From contig NZ_BJDQ01000005.1 of NCBI RefSeq assembly GCF_005405225.1, forward strand, positions 62,001 through 126,000: DNA of 64,000 nt, written 5' to 3'. This document shows positions 49,060 through 59,404 of this stretch, in pieces. A model generated the notes under the pieces. The model made no database searches. It was not told the DNA's origin and saw only the letters and a list, made by a program, of their open reading frames with translations. The DNA is from Enterococcus dongliensis (GTDB lineage Bacteria > Bacillota > Bacilli > Lactobacillales > Enterococcaceae). Position numbers and translations under genes: made by a program. Positions within the stretch are counted from its first letter, which is position 1; each line of letters starts with the position of its first letter.

Positions 49060-49217
49060 GCTGCGCATTCTTTATTATTTATTTTAATTAATTAAGTAAT
49101 AAAAGTAGTAGAGCCTGTTGATGATGTGGAAAAGTTAGAAAAAAGCTTGAAATCATAAGTTTTCCACTTGTGGAAAAGGTGTGGATAAATTGAACGCTTT
49201 TCCTTTGTTTCTCCACA
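49060..49217. other. oriC, dnaA-dnaN part: unwinding element and DnaA boxes
   Basis: AT-rich run (about 49070-49093), then six DnaA-trios at 49094-49111 (AAG TAA TAA AAG TAG TAG), a GC-richer spacer (AGCCTGTTGA) and a DnaA box TGTGGAAAA at 49125-49133. Further boxes are TTTTCCACT 49160-49168, TGTGGAAAA 49169-49177, the consensus TGTGGATAA 49180-49188 and TTCTCCACA 49209-49217. This order is that of the basal origin-unwinding system of B. subtilis, so strand opening should occur here, downstream of dnaA. Confidence 0.85.
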
Positions 49218-49219
49218 GG

Positions 49220-50545
49220 CTAGCCAAGGAGCAGATTTTTGATCTCCGCGATTTCTTGTTGGATACTGCTATCTTCTTTTACTAAACGATTGATTTTTTC
49301 ATGAGCGTGGATGACAGTCGTGTGATCTTTGCCGCCAAATTCAGCACCGATTTTTGGCAATGAGCTTTCAGTCATTTCACGGGCTAGATACATAGCGATT
49401 TGGCGAGGAACAACGATTGCTTTGACTCGTTTTTTCCCTTTTAAATCTTTTACCTGGATATGATAGAACTTAGCGACTTCTTCTTGGATTTTTGTGATAG
49501 AAAGCTGTGCATTATTGGTTCCCTTTAGACTTTTCAAGGCATCTGCGGCAATACTCGTTGTGATATCTGCACTGTTCATTGTGGCAAATGCTTGAACACG
49601 GACCAAAGCCCCTTCTAATTCACGGATATTTGAATCGATTTGTCCGGCGATATAACTCAGTGTGTCATCTGGAATCTCAAGATTTTCTGCTTGTGCTTTT
49701 TTTCGTAAAATCGCTGTACGTGTCTCTAAATCCGGCGGTGTGATGTCCACTGATAACCCCCATGCAAAACGAGAAACAAGCCGTTCTTGTAATTTCGGAA
49801 TCTCGTTTGGTAAACGATCACTCGTCAATACAATCTGTTTATTATCATTGTATAGATTTTCAAATGTATGGAAAAATTCTTCTTGTGTCGCTTCTTTATC
49901 AGCAAAAAATTGAATATCATCGACTAATAGCAAATCTACTTTACGGTACTCTTGCCGAAATTCTTCAGATGTTTTGTTCTTGATGGAATTAATAAAATCA
50001 TTTGCAAATGTCTCACTAGAAACATATTTAACTTTGGCTCGCGGATTAATCGCCAACATCTGATGTCCAATAGCGTGCATCAAATGGGTCTTCCCTAATC
50101 CAACTCCTCCATAGAAGAAAAGCGGATTGTAGATGGAACCAGGTTCTTCTGCTACGACTAAAGCCGCCGCATGGGCCATTTGGTTCCCTTTTCCGATAAC
50201 AAATGTGTCAAAAGTGTATTTTGGATTAAGCATTGCTCGTTTGGTCGTGTCTATTTTAGGTGTTTCTGCTTTTTCTGTAATGCTGACAGGTGGAGCTTCA
50301 TCCGGTGTGACAAACAACGGCATGATCTCATCTCCTGTTACTTTAAAACCGATCTCAACAATTTTTGCAGCTAAATGTTTTTCCCAATAGCGTTTATGTA
50401 AATCACTCGTGACTTCAATCGTTAGTTGATTGTCTGTTAGAGCTAAAGGTTTAGCTGTGACTATCCAAGCATCATAACTGGCAGGATTAAGGTCGTTTTT
50501 GTAACTGTCCTTTAATTCCTGCCAGAAACTATCTAATGAGGTCAA
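49220..50545 (-). CDS. dnaA: Chromosomal replication initiator DnaA
   Basis: A 441-residue DnaA: domain I (about 1-85), a short linker, AAA+ domain III with Walker [11 protein letters not shown] and Walker [10 protein letters not shown], and DNA-binding domain IV with the signature [15 protein letters not shown]. The start is TTG at 50545, eight bases after AGGAGG; weak start codons are common for dnaA. DnaA boxes lie on both sides, which allows autoregulation and origin assembly. Confidence 0.98.
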   Translation of the reverse strand: MTSLDSFWQELKDSYKNDLNPASYDAWIVTAKPLALTDNQLTIEVTSDLHKRYWEKHLAAKIVEIGFKVTGDEIMPLFVTPDEAPPVSITEKAETPKIDTTKRAMLNPKYTFDTFVIGKGNQMAHAAALVVAEEPGSIYNPLFFYGGVGLGKTHLMHAIGHQMLAINPRAKVKYVSSETFANDFINSIKNKTSEEFRQEYRKVDLLLVDDIQFFADKEATQEEFFHTFENLYNDNKQIVLTSDRLPNEIPKLQERLVSRFAWGLSVDITPPDLETRTAILRKKAQAENLEIPDDTLSYIAGQIDSNIRELEGALVRVQAFATMNSADITTSIAADALKSLKGTNNAQLSITKIQEEVAKFYHIQVKDLKGKKRVKAIVVPRQIAMYLAREMTESSLPKIGAEFGGKDHTTVIHAHEKINRLVKEDSSIQQEIAEIKNLLLG

Positions 50546-51111
50546 AAAAGTCGCCTCCTATTTAATAAAATTCAGATAGCCTTACTTTATCATTTTTTTA
50601 AAAAGTTTTCCACAATCAAAAAAAGAAGAGTGTCTTTCAGTTTTTCCACAAAATGTATAAAAATGCAAAAAGTTATTAACTAGATGGAAAAAACATATCC
50701 ACACGTCAAAGAAAAATTGTGGAATTTCTGCTTTTTCCACGAAGTTATAGACAAAACAGAGAAAACAAAGGCCTTGCTAACTAAAGCTGGAGACGAGTTG
50801 TTAACAAAAGTTATCCACCTTGTGGAAAAGTTGTTAGACATAGAGATTTTTGTGGAAAATCGTTGGGAAAATTCTATACAAGTTTTTTACAAAAAAATGT
50901 TGTGCACAATTTCAATCAGTTTATCCCCAGAAAATGTGGATAAATTTTATTGCTAATATGTAGTTTTGAGAGGACAAGATTTAAAAAATTTCTTTCTAAA
51001 TTTACGAAAGAAATCACAATAGTTTAAGGCGATTAGCGAGTTACTTTGACTCTGTATTAGTGAATAGACGGAATAATAGGTCTGAAGAATTAAACCTTTT
51101 TCATTTCTTGA
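50546..51111. other. oriC, DnaA-box region upstream of dnaA
   Basis: A gene-free stretch with many DnaA-box-like 9-mers in both orientations: TTTTCCACA 50606-50614 and 50642-50650, ATATCCACA 50695-50703, TTTTCCACG 50733-50741, TTATCCACC 50811-50819, TGTGGAAAA 50821-50829 and 50851-50859, TTATCCCCA 50921-50929 and the consensus TGTGGATAA 50935-50943. It corresponds to the incC-type region of B. subtilis and contains the dnaA promoter area. Open frames here are accidental. Confidence 0.88.
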
Positions 51112-51141
51112 TTGACAAAGTAGGGGATGAGTCGTTATAAT
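51112..51141 (+). promoter_or_regulatory. Promoter of rpmH
   Basis: TTGACA (51112-51117), 18 bp, TATAAT (51136-51141); a strong sigma-A promoter 42 bp before the rpmH start. Confidence 0.88.
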
Positions 51142-51183
51142 ATTCGGGTATGTCTATGTAATGTTATATGGAGGTGTATTTAA

Positions 51184-51318
51184 ATGAAAAGAACTTATCA
51201 ACCAAACAAACGTAAACGTCAAAAGGTTCATGGATTCCGTAAACGTATGAGCACTAAAAACGGCCGTCGAGTATTAGCAAGCCGTCGTCGTAAAGGAAGA
51301 AAAGTACTTGCTGCTTAA
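51184..51318 (+). CDS. rpmH: 50S ribosomal protein L34
   Basis: A 44-residue, very basic L34 ([20 protein letters not shown], ending GRKVLAA), with GGAGGTG upstream. Short enough to be missed by length-limited gene finders. It opens the rightward gene series from oriC. Confidence 0.97.
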   Translation: MKRTYQPNKRKRQKVHGFRKRMSTKNGRRVLASRRRKGRKVLAA

Positions 51319-51319
51319 G

Positions 51320-51344
51320 CCACTGCCGGTCAGTGGTTTTTTTT
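51320..51344 (+). terminator. Terminator/attenuator after rpmH
   Basis: Stem CCACTG / CAGTGG with a five-base loop and eight T, right after the rpmH stop codon. It keeps the L34 transcript short and reduces read-through into rnpA. Confidence 0.88.
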
Positions 51345-51455
51345 GTATCTAAAATTAGATTTTTAATGAACTTTTCTGGTAAATAAGGATGATTCCTTAA
51401 TTTGAAGTATGGTATTATTGTCAGGTATAGATTTAAAAGAAACGAAGGAAACTAG

Positions 51456-51791
51456 ATGAAAAAAAAATATCGGGTCAAAAAAGAACAAGAATTTCAAAAG
51501 GTGTTCCAAGAAGGTGCTTCTTTTGCGAATCGAAAATTCGTAGTTTATCGTCTAGAACCTTCTGGTCAAAAACATTTTCGAGTAGGTCTGTCAGTCGGTA
51601 AAAAAGTCGGGAACGCGGTAACACGAAATCGAGTGAAACGTCAAATTCGAGCAATTCTACAAGAATTGAAAACAGAATTACCGCCAATAGACTTTATCGT
51701 CATCGCGCGGCCAGCAACAAAAGATCTGCCTCATGATGAAATGCGTTCGAATCTTATACACGTGTTAAAATTAGCAAAAATACTAAGTTAG
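51456..51791 (+). CDS. rnpA: Ribonuclease P protein component
   Basis: A 111-residue basic protein with the RnpA signature [11 protein letters not shown] near residues 55-65 and the N-terminal [13 protein letters not shown]. It binds the RNase P RNA for tRNA 5' maturation. Standard position between rpmH and yidC. Confidence 0.96.
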   Translation: MKKKYRVKKEQEFQKVFQEGASFANRKFVVYRLEPSGQKHFRVGLSVGKKVGNAVTRNRVKRQIRAILQELKTELPPIDFIVIARPATKDLPHDEMRSNLIHVLKLAKILS

Positions 51792-51808
51792 GAAGGAAAC
51801 AGATCTAG

Positions 51809-52627
51809 GTGAAGAAATATAAAAAAATATTATTAATGACAGGATTACTGAGTCTCGTCTTCTTGTTATCTGCCTGTGGAACTGGAGAGATCAGCGCAAG
51901 CAGTACCAATATGTGGGATCGCTACATTGTTTACTACTTTGGCCAGGCGATTAAAGGTCTTGCTTTTGGCAATGTTGGGATTGGGATCATTTTATTTACG
52001 ATCATTATTCGGATCATTTTGATGCCATTGATGCATTTCCAAACAAAAAGTATGCGTAAAACGCAAGAGTTACAACCAAAGATCAAAGCGTTGCAAGCAA
52101 AATACAGCTCGCGTGATCAAGAAACACAACAGAAACTACAAGAGGAAACAAAAAAGTTATACGCAGAAAATAATGTGAGCCCTTACGCTGGCTGTCTGCC
52201 GCTATTGGTTCAAATGCCAGTAATGATGGCCTTGTATCAAGCAATTTTACGAATTCCAGAGTTACGCGCAGGTCATTTCTTATGGTTGAACTTAAGTGAA
52301 GCCGATCCGTATTTTATCTTGCCGATTCTTGCAGCCGTCTTTACTTTTGCCAGCACGTACTTATCTAGTATGAGTCAGATCGAATCGAATGCTTCTATGA
52401 AGATCATGAACTTTGCGATGCCAGTGATGATCTTTGTTATGGCACTGAATTTAGCAAGTGGGTTATCTCTTTACTGGGTGATCTCCAATGCGTTCCAAGT
52501 AGTCCAAACATTATTAATCAATAATCCGTTCAAGATCCGCCGTGAACGTGAAGAGGCTGCTCGTCAAATTCGTGAACGCGAACGAGCACTTGAAAAAGCG
52601 AAACGCTCGAAGAAAAAACGGAAATAA
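51809..52627 (+). CDS. yidC: Membrane protein insertase YidC (SpoIIIJ/OxaA type)
   Basis: A 272-residue lipoprotein insertase: signal peptide with lipobox LLSAC (Cys23), then five transmembrane segments with a cytoplasmic coiled loop (QELQPKIKALQAKYSSRDQE) after the first core helix, the CLPLLVQMPVMMALYQA motif and a basic C-terminal tail. The hydrophilic-groove arginine lies in IIIRIILMPL. GTG start, downstream of rnpA. Confidence 0.95.
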   Translation: MKKYKKILLMTGLLSLVFLLSACGTGEISASSTNMWDRYIVYYFGQAIKGLAFGNVGIGIILFTIIIRIILMPLMHFQTKSMRKTQELQPKIKALQAKYSSRDQETQQKLQEETKKLYAENNVSPYAGCLPLLVQMPVMMALYQAILRIPELRAGHFLWLNLSEADPYFILPILAAVFTFASTYLSSMSQIESNASMKIMNFAMPVMIFVMALNLASGLSLYWVISNAFQVVQTLLINNPFKIRREREEAARQIRERERALEKAKRSKKKRK

Positions 52628-52734
52628 GTATGAACATTTTGTTGTTTAACGTAATATTTATCAGTTATTTTGCGTTAAAACAGCTTAGTTTTTCATAAGA
52701 CTAATAGTTACTTATCAATAAGGAGGTTTAGAAA

Positions 52735-53481
52735 ATGCCTGTTTATGAAGGTCCAACGATCGACGAAGCCATTGCACAAGGATTACACGCTTTAGGACTG
52801 AAGAAAGAAGCAGCCACGATTGAAATTTTAACGGATGCCAAAAAAGGTTTCCTAGGGATGGGAAAAAAAGCTGCTCGTGTTTCTATCGAACCCATCGAAA
52901 TAGAAGAAGCACCGGTTCTTGAACCTGAAACAGAAGAAGTTGCTGCTGAGGCTGAAGAAAGCAACCCAGAACCTGTGAAAGCAACTGAAGAAGTGGATCA
53001 TTTAGAAGATTTAGAAAAAGAGGATGCCATCAAAGAGTTGGCCTTGTATTTGACTAATATCACTAATGACATGGGTGTACCGGCCTTGGTGAAGATCCAA
53101 CAAGAAGCCAATGGTTTGATCGTGATGAATCTAGAAACGAGCAAACAAGGGATGTTGATCGGAAAACATGGGAAAATTTTGAATGCGTTGCAATACTTAG
53201 CACAAGTTTTCTTACACCGGATAGCAAAAGAAAAATTATCCGTAGTGGTAAATGTTGGCAACTATCGCCAAAAACGTGAAGAGGTCCTTACACGTTTAGC
53301 TCAACGAACTGCAGAAAAAGTCAAAGAAACTGGTCGACCAGTCTTTTTAGAACCAATGCCGGCCTTTGAACGAAAGATGATCCATTCAACTTTAAGTAAA
53401 GATGATTACATCAAAACACATTCTGAAGGCGAAGATCCTTATCGTTACTTAGTCGTTGAACCAGCTAAGAAATATTTCTAA
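52735..53481 (+). CDS. jag: RNA-binding protein Jag (KhpB/EloR)
   Basis: A 248-residue protein: Jag N-terminal domain (1-50, with KKGFLGMGKKAARV), an acidic linker rich in Glu/Pro (about 55-105), a KH domain (GKHGKILNALQYL) and a C-terminal R3H domain (FERKMIHSTLSKDDYIKTHS). In lactic cocci it binds RNA with KhpA and influences cell elongation and division. AAGGAGG precedes the ATG. Confidence 0.93.
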   Translation: MPVYEGPTIDEAIAQGLHALGLKKEAATIEILTDAKKGFLGMGKKAARVSIEPIEIEEAPVLEPETEEVAAEAEESNPEPVKATEEVDHLEDLEKEDAIKELALYLTNITNDMGVPALVKIQQEANGLIVMNLETSKQGMLIGKHGKILNALQYLAQVFLHRIAKEKLSVVVNVGNYRQKREEVLTRLAQRTAEKVKETGRPVFLEPMPAFERKMIHSTLSKDDYIKTHSEGEDPYRYLVVEPAKKYF

Positions 53482-53493
53482 TTCATTGAATCA

Positions 53494-53530
53494 GCGTTAA
53501 GTAGCTTTAGCTTACTTAACGCTTTTTTTT
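53494..53530 (+). terminator. Terminator after jag
   Basis: Stem GCGTTAAGTA / TACTTAACGC with a loop rich in GCTTTAGC followed by eight T. Confidence 0.87.
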
Positions 53531-53570
53531 AAACTTCTTTGAAAAATCCAAGTAAGAAAGAAGAGAGATT

Positions 53571-54221
53571 ATGGAAAAATTTTATTTAAGTTTTAGTTCT
53601 GGAAAAGACTGCATTTTAGCGCTGGATACCTTAGTTAAACAAGGTCTGCAGCCAGCTGGACTGATTACCAGTTTAAACGAAGAAATCAATCGCTCTTGGT
53701 TTCATGGTGTTCCAGAAGGTATTCTAAAGAGTGCTGCTACTGCATTGAATCTCCCATTAGTGATTGTTAAAACAGACGGCAAAAATTATGAGAAACAAAT
53801 GCTCAAAGCATTAAAAGAAATCCAAAAAGAAGGAATCAGCAGTATTTGTTTTGGCGATATCGACATTGAAGAGAACGGTGATTGGGATAAACGTATCGCC
53901 CAAGAAGCAGGATTAACGCCTTATTTACCATTATGGCAATGCGAACGTCGTGAAATTGTGAATCAATTTCTTTCTAGCGGGTATCAAGCAATTATTAAGA
54001 CAGTTAGTAAAAAATCAGGAATTCCGGTTGAATTTCTAGGTCGATCATTGGATGATGCTTTTATTGATTATTTAATAAAAAATGATTTAGATGTTTGTGG
54101 AGAAAATGGGGAATATCATACATTAGTGATTGATGGACCACTATTTTCAAAACCTGTTACATTCAAAACGCAAGGTATCTACGAAAGTTCCCAGGCATAT
54201 TCTTTAATTATTGAAGAATAA
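53571..54221 (+). CDS. Dph6-like ATP pyrophosphatase (adenine nucleotide alpha hydrolase)
   Basis: A 216-residue member of the diphthine-ammonia-ligase-like PP-loop family: N-terminal FSSGKDCILALDTL is the PP-loop, with downstream CFGDIDIEENGDW and GENGEYHTLVIDGP. Bacteria lack diphthamide, so the substrate is unknown; an amide-forming or thiolation-type reaction through an adenylated intermediate is implied by the fold. AGAAGAGAG precedes the ATG. It is a single-gene unit between two terminators. Confidence 0.85.
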   Translation: MEKFYLSFSSGKDCILALDTLVKQGLQPAGLITSLNEEINRSWFHGVPEGILKSAATALNLPLVIVKTDGKNYEKQMLKALKEIQKEGISSICFGDIDIEENGDWDKRIAQEAGLTPYLPLWQCERREIVNQFLSSGYQAIIKTVSKKSGIPVEFLGRSLDDAFIDYLIKNDLDVCGENGEYHTLVIDGPLFSKPVTFKTQGIYESSQAYSLIIEE

Positions 54222-54328
54222 ACTTTCTTTACTAAAATTTGAGAAAACAGTGGGATTTCAGCAAGGATGCTTGAATTGTTAAAAAAAATATGCTAATCTT
54301 ACACCAGAATTTTGTAGAAAAAGCAGTC

Positions 54329-54377
54329 AAAGTGCTCAATCTACTCCTTATTAAGGGGTGGAGTAGGCACTTTTTTT
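54329..54377 (+). terminator. Terminator before mnmE
   Basis: Imperfect stem: AAAGTGC pairs with GCACTTT, and CTACTCC with GGAGTAG inside it, with a bulge of five bases; seven T follow. It closes the Dph6-like gene. Confidence 0.75.
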
Positions 54378-54408
54378 ATGCTCTAAAAAAGAAACAGGAG
54401 GAAATAAA

Positions 54409-55806
54409 GTGGCAGAAATCACCTTAGAATTTGATACGATCGCAGCAATTTCGACCCCGCCAGGTGAAGGTGCAATCAGTATTGTACGCTTGAGCGGTGA
54501 TCAGGCAGTAGCGATTGCAGACAGTGTTTATCAAAGCGGAAAAAAATGTTTGTCAGATGTTCCAACACATACAATCCATTATGGACATATCGTTGATCCT
54601 GCTGATCAGCAAGTAGTTGATGAAGTAATGGTAAGTGTGATGCGTGCACCTAAAACTTTTACTAGAGAAGATATCGTTGAGATCAATTGTCATGGTGGTA
54701 TCGTGGTCGTTAATCAATTGTTGCAATTAATCCTACGTTCAGGTGCCCGTTTAGCAGAACCTGGTGAATTTACGAAAAGAGCCTTCTTGAACGGTCGTGT
54801 AGATTTGTCTCAAGCAGAGGCGGTCATGGATTTGATTCGAGCAAAAACAGATCGAGCGATGAATGTCGCAATCAATCAATTAGATGGAAATTTGTCTCAT
54901 TTGATTCGTGAATTGCGCCAAGAAATTTTAGAAACGTTGGCACAAGTTGAAGTGAATATTGATTACCCAGAATATGATGATGTAGAAGAACTAACGACCC
55001 AATTGTTATTGGAAAAAGCGCAACAAGTCGGTCAACAGATCGATGCGTTGTTATTAAACGCTCAGCAAGGAAAAATTTTACGCGAAGGTCTGAGCACAGC
55101 AATTATTGGTCGACCAAACGTTGGGAAATCAAGTTTATTAAATTATTTATTACATGAGGAAAAAGCAATCGTTACAGAAATAGCTGGAACGACACGCGAT
55201 GTGATTGAAGAATATGTCAATGTTCGTGGTGTACCATTGAAATTAATCGATACGGCAGGAATCCGTGAAACGGATGATGTGGTGGAACGAATAGGCGTAG
55301 AACGTAGTCGAAAAGCGTTAAGTGAGGCTGACCTTATCTTATTGGTCTTGAATCAAAGCGAAGCGCTGACTGACGAAGATCAAGCATTATTAACAGCGAC
55401 ACAAGGCTTGAAACGGATTGTTTTATTAAATAAAACTGATTTGCCTAGTCGATTGTCACCTGCTGAACTAGCAGAATATCTGAGTGAAGAAGAAGTTTTT
55501 GCAATCTCTGTTTTGGAAAAAGCAGGTTTGGATCAATTAGAAGAAGCTATCGCAAAACTCTTTTTTGGCGGCCAAACCGGAGAGAAAGACGCGACCTATG
55601 TATCAAATACTCGTCATATCGCACTGCTGGAAAAAGCCGGTCAATCATTGACTGAAGTCCGTAACGGGATTATGGCAGGGATGCCGGTAGATTTAGTTCA
55701 GATCGATATGACACGGTGTTGGGATTATTTGGGTGAGATTGTTGGCGACAGTGTACAAGACGAATTGATCACACAATTATTTAGCCAATTTTGTTTAGGA
55801 AAATAA
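54409..55806 (+). CDS. mnmE: tRNA modification GTPase MnmE
   Basis: A 465-residue GTPase: N-terminal tetrahydrofolate-binding domain ([21 protein letters not shown]), helical domain and a G domain with P-loop [20 protein letters not shown] and NKTD. It ends in the catalytic CLGK. With MnmG it makes the aminomethyl-type modifications at wobble uridine 34. GTG start after AGGAGG. It lies 14 bp before mnmG. Confidence 0.97.
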   Translation: MAEITLEFDTIAAISTPPGEGAISIVRLSGDQAVAIADSVYQSGKKCLSDVPTHTIHYGHIVDPADQQVVDEVMVSVMRAPKTFTREDIVEINCHGGIVVVNQLLQLILRSGARLAEPGEFTKRAFLNGRVDLSQAEAVMDLIRAKTDRAMNVAINQLDGNLSHLIRELRQEILETLAQVEVNIDYPEYDDVEELTTQLLLEKAQQVGQQIDALLLNAQQGKILREGLSTAIIGRPNVGKSSLLNYLLHEEKAIVTEIAGTTRDVIEEYVNVRGVPLKLIDTAGIRETDDVVERIGVERSRKALSEADLILLVLNQSEALTDEDQALLTATQGLKRIVLLNKTDLPSRLSPAELAEYLSEEEVFAISVLEKAGLDQLEEAIAKLFFGGQTGEKDATYVSNTRHIALLEKAGQSLTEVRNGIMAGMPVDLVQIDMTRCWDYLGEIVGDSVQDELITQLFSQFCLGK

Positions 55807-55820
55807 GAAGGAGCATCGAT

Positions 55821-57722
55821 ATGGAATACAATGCAGGAAAGTATGACGTGATTGTCGTAGGTGCGGGACACGCTGGTTCTGAAGCAGCCTTAGCAGCAGC
55901 GCGAATGGGACAAAAAACGTTATTGATTACGATCAATTTGGATATGGTGGCATTTATGCCATGCAATCCTTCGATTGGTGGTCCAGCCAAAGGTGTCGTC
56001 GTGCGAGAAATTGATGCACTTGGCGGTGAAATGGGACGCAATATCGATAAAACTTATATTCAAATGCGAATGTTAAATACGGGAAAAGGCCCCGCGGTAC
56101 GCGCATTACGAGCACAAGCAGATAAACATGCGTATGCAGAAGAAATGAAGCATACGATCGAAAAAACAGAAAATTTGACCTTGAAACAAGGTGTAGTAGA
56201 TCGGCTAGTCGTTGAAGAAGGAATTTGTAAAGGCGTCGTAACGTCAACAGGTGCGCGATATTCAGCGGAAGCTGTGATTATTACAGCCGGAACAGCTTTA
56301 CGTGGTGAGATCATTATCGGTGAATTGAAGTATTCATCTGGTCCTAATAATTCTCAACCAGCGATTAAACTAGCTGATCACTTGCAAGAACTAGGATTAG
56401 AAATCCATCGATTCAAAACTGGTACACCACCACGAGTAAAATCAGGTTCGATCGATTATAGTAAAACAGAAATCCAACCGGGAGATGAAAAACCCAATCA
56501 TTTTAGTTATCAAACACTAGACAGCCGCTACTTACAAGAGCAAATACCTTGTTGGCTGACGTATACGAATCTAAAAAGTCATGAGATCATCCAAAATAAT
56601 TTGCATCGTGCACCGATGTTTACCGGTATCGTTGATGGGGTCGGTGCTCGTTATTGTCCATCAATTGAAGACAAGATTGTTCGATTCGCAGACAAAGAAC
56701 GTCATCAATTATTTTTAGAACCAGAAGGACGTCATACAGAAGAAGTTTACGTACAAGGCTTATCGACATCATTGCCAGAAGATGTCCAAAATGAAGTATT
56801 GCATTCAATCGAAGGTTTAGAAAATGCTGAAATGATGCGGACTGGTTATGCAATTGAATATGACATGGTTGCACCGCATCAATTACGACCAACATTAGAG
56901 ACAAAAGTTATCGAAAATCTTTACACGGCTGGACAAACCAACGGGACTAGCGGATATGAAGAAGCAGCAGGACAAGGTTTGATGGCCGGTATCAATGCCG
57001 CTTTAAAGATTCAAGGCAAAGAACCGTTCGTTATGAAGCGCAGCGATGGGTATATCGGTGTCATGATTGATGACTTGGTTACAAAAGGAACAAATGAACC
57101 GTATCGTTTATTAACTTCCCGTGCAGAATATCGTTTGATTTTGCGTCATGATAATGCTGATCTGCGTTTAACAGAAATCGGACACGCCATCGGTTTAGTG
57201 GAAGAAGAGAGTTACCAAGCATACTTAGTCAAAAAGGCCCATATCGAAGCTGAGATGGCTCGTTTACGTTCTATTCGTATAAAACCTAATGAAGAAGTTC
57301 AAAGCTTCCTGCGGGGTAAAAACAGCGCAGAATTAAAAGATGGTGTTTTGGTGAGTGATTTCTTAAAACGACCAGAAATTTCTTATCAAGAACTATTGCT
57401 ATTCATTCCTGCTAATGACGAATTGACGGAAAAAGAAATCGAGCAAGTCGAGATTCAAATCAAATATGAAGGCTATATCAAAAAAGCGATGGAAAAAGTC
57501 GATAAGTTAAAACGAATGGAAGCTAAACGCATTCCAGAACGCATCAACTATGAAGCAATCAATGGTTTAGCTACTGAAGCAAAACAAAAACTTCAAAAAA
57601 TCCAACCAGAAACAATTGCCCAAGCTAGCCGTATCAGCGGTGTGAATCCTGCAGACATCAGTATCTTGATGGTCTACATCGAACAAGGGAAAATTGCGAA
57701 GGTTGGCACAGAAACGGCTTGA
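55821..57722 (+). CDS. mnmG: tRNA uridine 5-carboxymethylaminomethyl modification enzyme MnmG
   Basis: A 633-residue FAD enzyme: dinucleotide-binding [17 protein letters not shown] at about 14-30, [17 protein letters not shown] and the C-terminal helical domain that contacts MnmE. The ATG at 55821 follows AAGGAG; a frame extension into mnmE is ignored. Partner of MnmE in wobble uridine modification. Confidence 0.97.
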   Translation: MEYNAGKYDVIVVGAGHAGSEAALAAARMGQKTLLITINLDMVAFMPCNPSIGGPAKGVVVREIDALGGEMGRNIDKTYIQMRMLNTGKGPAVRALRAQADKHAYAEEMKHTIEKTENLTLKQGVVDRLVVEEGICKGVVTSTGARYSAEAVIITAGTALRGEIIIGELKYSSGPNNSQPAIKLADHLQELGLEIHRFKTGTPPRVKSGSIDYSKTEIQPGDEKPNHFSYQTLDSRYLQEQIPCWLTYTNLKSHEIIQNNLHRAPMFTGIVDGVGARYCPSIEDKIVRFADKERHQLFLEPEGRHTEEVYVQGLSTSLPEDVQNEVLHSIEGLENAEMMRTGYAIEYDMVAPHQLRPTLETKVIENLYTAGQTNGTSGYEEAAGQGLMAGINAALKIQGKEPFVMKRSDGYIGVMIDDLVTKGTNEPYRLLTSRAEYRLILRHDNADLRLTEIGHAIGLVEEESYQAYLVKKAHIEAEMARLRSIRIKPNEEVQSFLRGKNSAELKDGVLVSDFLKRPEISYQELLLFIPANDELTEKEIEQVEIQIKYEGYIKKAMEKVDKLKRMEAKRIPERINYEAINGLATEAKQKLQKIQPETIAQASRISGVNPADISILMVYIEQGKIAKVGTETA

Positions 57723-57740
57723 TATTCAGCCGTTTTTTTG
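57712..57740 (+). terminator. Terminator overlapping the mnmG stop codon
   Basis: Stem AAACGGCT / AGCCGTTT with the stop codon in the loop and a T-run after it. Confidence 0.88.
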
Positions 57741-57824
57741 TTTTTAGCAATCTATTTAGGAAAAGACCTTTTAATAAGGGAGGCTATTTGCTAAGCTAAA
57801 AGCAGATAAATTGGGAGTGATCAA

Positions 57825-58838
57825 ATGAAAAAGCTCATTGTTGGGGTAAGTATAGGGATTTGTTTGTTTAGTTTAGCAGGCTGTAAAGACCAAAAACAGA
57901 CTAAGGGATCAGAAAGCAAGAATTCTGTCAAAATTTCAGAAACTTATTCAACTACTAAGCGTACGGGGAACAAGGAAAAAACTCGTTCGCATCTCAAAAA
58001 AAATGTTCCAACATCATCAGAAAATAATAAAGAAACTAGTGAAACAGCTACTGTTTGGACGGAGCAAAAGGCTAGTGAACTGCGCACATTTATGAAAAAT
58101 TGGGGCAATACGATGGGACAATCTTATAAGGAATATCAACCTGGTCAAAATGTTAATTTTTACGGATTAAATTTACCGGATGATGTATTGGGAACAAAGC
58201 AACCAATTGCAGTCAACGATAAGATTGTATCAGCTGAATGGTCTACTAGCGGAAAATCGTCTGCAGAATATACAATCGTTTCAGTTTATTCCGATGCAGA
58301 AACGGCTTCATATGCAGTCAGACATGTTTATTTCTTTGGTTTCAATAAGGATCAACCTATCGTTTTAGTCTCTATGCAAAATCAAGGAATGCCTGACGGA
58401 GCATTGCATTTTACTCCGACAGAAAATAGTCAATTAAATACAGGTTTTCAAAATATTGCAGGCGGTACTTCTGCTAGTCAACCTACTCAAGATCAAAGCA
58501 CTCAAAATACTGATACGTGGTCTTCAATAGATGAAGCCATTCAATTTTATGAAGCGGTCTATAAAAATACCTCAAATGAAATAAGTAAAAATATCGTATG
58601 GGAAAATTATGATAGAAAATGTTGGAGTTTAGTTGAACAAAACGGCAACCGGCTAGTCCTGCATTGGGCTAATATTAGCGGAGCAGGCGGTAGTTATGAT
58701 GAATTTATCAAAAATGGAGAAACAACTGAATTAATAGTTTATGATGGAAATGCTTCATATCCTGCTAGTCCGGGATACAAATACACGATTCGCAATACAG
58801 ACCACCTCGTTATTAAAACAGAACAATTATGGAAATAA
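57825..58838 (+). CDS. Lipoprotein with DUF4767-like domain
   Basis: A 337-residue lipoprotein: signal peptide with lipobox LAGC (Cys20), then a low-complexity Lys/Ser/Thr linker (about 22-80). A domain with TFMKNWGNTMGQSYKEY and NVNFYG (about 88-205) has the look of DUF4767, known from Gram-positive surface lipoproteins. A Gln/Thr-rich spacer (about 212-228) leads to a C-terminal domain (DEAIQFYEAVYKN... WANISGAGGSYDEF) found in similar lipoproteins. It is exported and anchored to the membrane; function unknown. GGGAGTG precedes the ATG. Confidence 0.8.
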   Translation: MKKLIVGVSIGICLFSLAGCKDQKQTKGSESKNSVKISETYSTTKRTGNKEKTRSHLKKNVPTSSENNKETSETATVWTEQKASELRTFMKNWGNTMGQSYKEYQPGQNVNFYGLNLPDDVLGTKQPIAVNDKIVSAEWSTSGKSSAEYTIVSVYSDAETASYAVRHVYFFGFNKDQPIVLVSMQNQGMPDGALHFTPTENSQLNTGFQNIAGGTSASQPTQDQSTQNTDTWSSIDEAIQFYEAVYKNTSNEISKNIVWENYDRKCWSLVEQNGNRLVLHWANISGAGGSYDEFIKNGETTELIVYDGNASYPASPGYKYTIRNTDHLVIKTEQLWK

Positions 58839-58847
58839 TAACAAATT

Positions 58848-58874
58848 AGCCCATTTTCCATTGGGCTTTTTTTA
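58848..58874 (+). terminator. Terminator after the lipoprotein gene
   Basis: Stem AGCCCA / TGGGCT with a loop of TTTTCCAT, followed by seven T. Confidence 0.82.
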
Positions 58875-58925
58875 TTAAACGATTGATCAATTCATTTAAT
58901 GTAAAAATCAGATAGGAGAATAAAA

Positions 58926-59351
58926 GTGCGTATAATAGAAAATAATACACTGGAACTACAGGCGAAAATTAAAGATAAAATTGTTGCTTTTGGCAATAAA
59001 AAATTACCTACCACGATTGATACACTACCGGAATCTACTTTTGGCTGCTATTTATACGATGAAGATAAACTTGTAGGCGGAATTGCAGCTCATTGTTTTT
59101 GGAACATCATGCATATTGATTTTTTCTGGGTGGATGAAAATTTGCGGGGACAAGGACAAGGTAGAAAATTGTTGGCTGAGATTGAAGTTATTGCTAAAAG
59201 AGAGCACTGTAAAGCCATTCATTTAGAGACTTTTTCATTCGAAGCACCTAATTTTTATAAGAAAAACGGTTATGAGGAATTTGGAAAGATCAAAGATGTT
59301 CCGATACTAGGATGTGAGTATTTCTTTTTTAAGAAAATCATTGAATCGTAG
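58926..59351 (+). CDS. GNAT-family N-acetyltransferase
   Basis: A 141-residue GNAT protein: the acetyl-CoA loop is in RGQGQGRKLLAEIE (about residues 77-90), followed by HLETFSFEAPNFYKKNGYEEFG, the typical end of motif B. GTG start after AGGAGA. Substrate unknown. It lies between terminators on the plus strand. Confidence 0.87.
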   Translation: MRIIENNTLELQAKIKDKIVAFGNKKLPTTIDTLPESTFGCYLYDEDKLVGGIAAHCFWNIMHIDFFWVDENLRGQGQGRKLLAEIEVIAKREHCKAIHLETFSFEAPNFYKKNGYEEFGKIKDVPILGCEYFFFKKIIES

Positions 59352-59404
59352 ATTGTATCAAGATAAAAGTATTTCAAATAGTTAATTATTTGAAATACAA
59401 TCAA

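Noticed and set aside
50684-50956. 90-codon open frame in the region upstream of dnaA
   Set aside because: It consists of DnaA boxes and AT-rich origin sequence, has no ribosome-binding site and gives a protein without family features.
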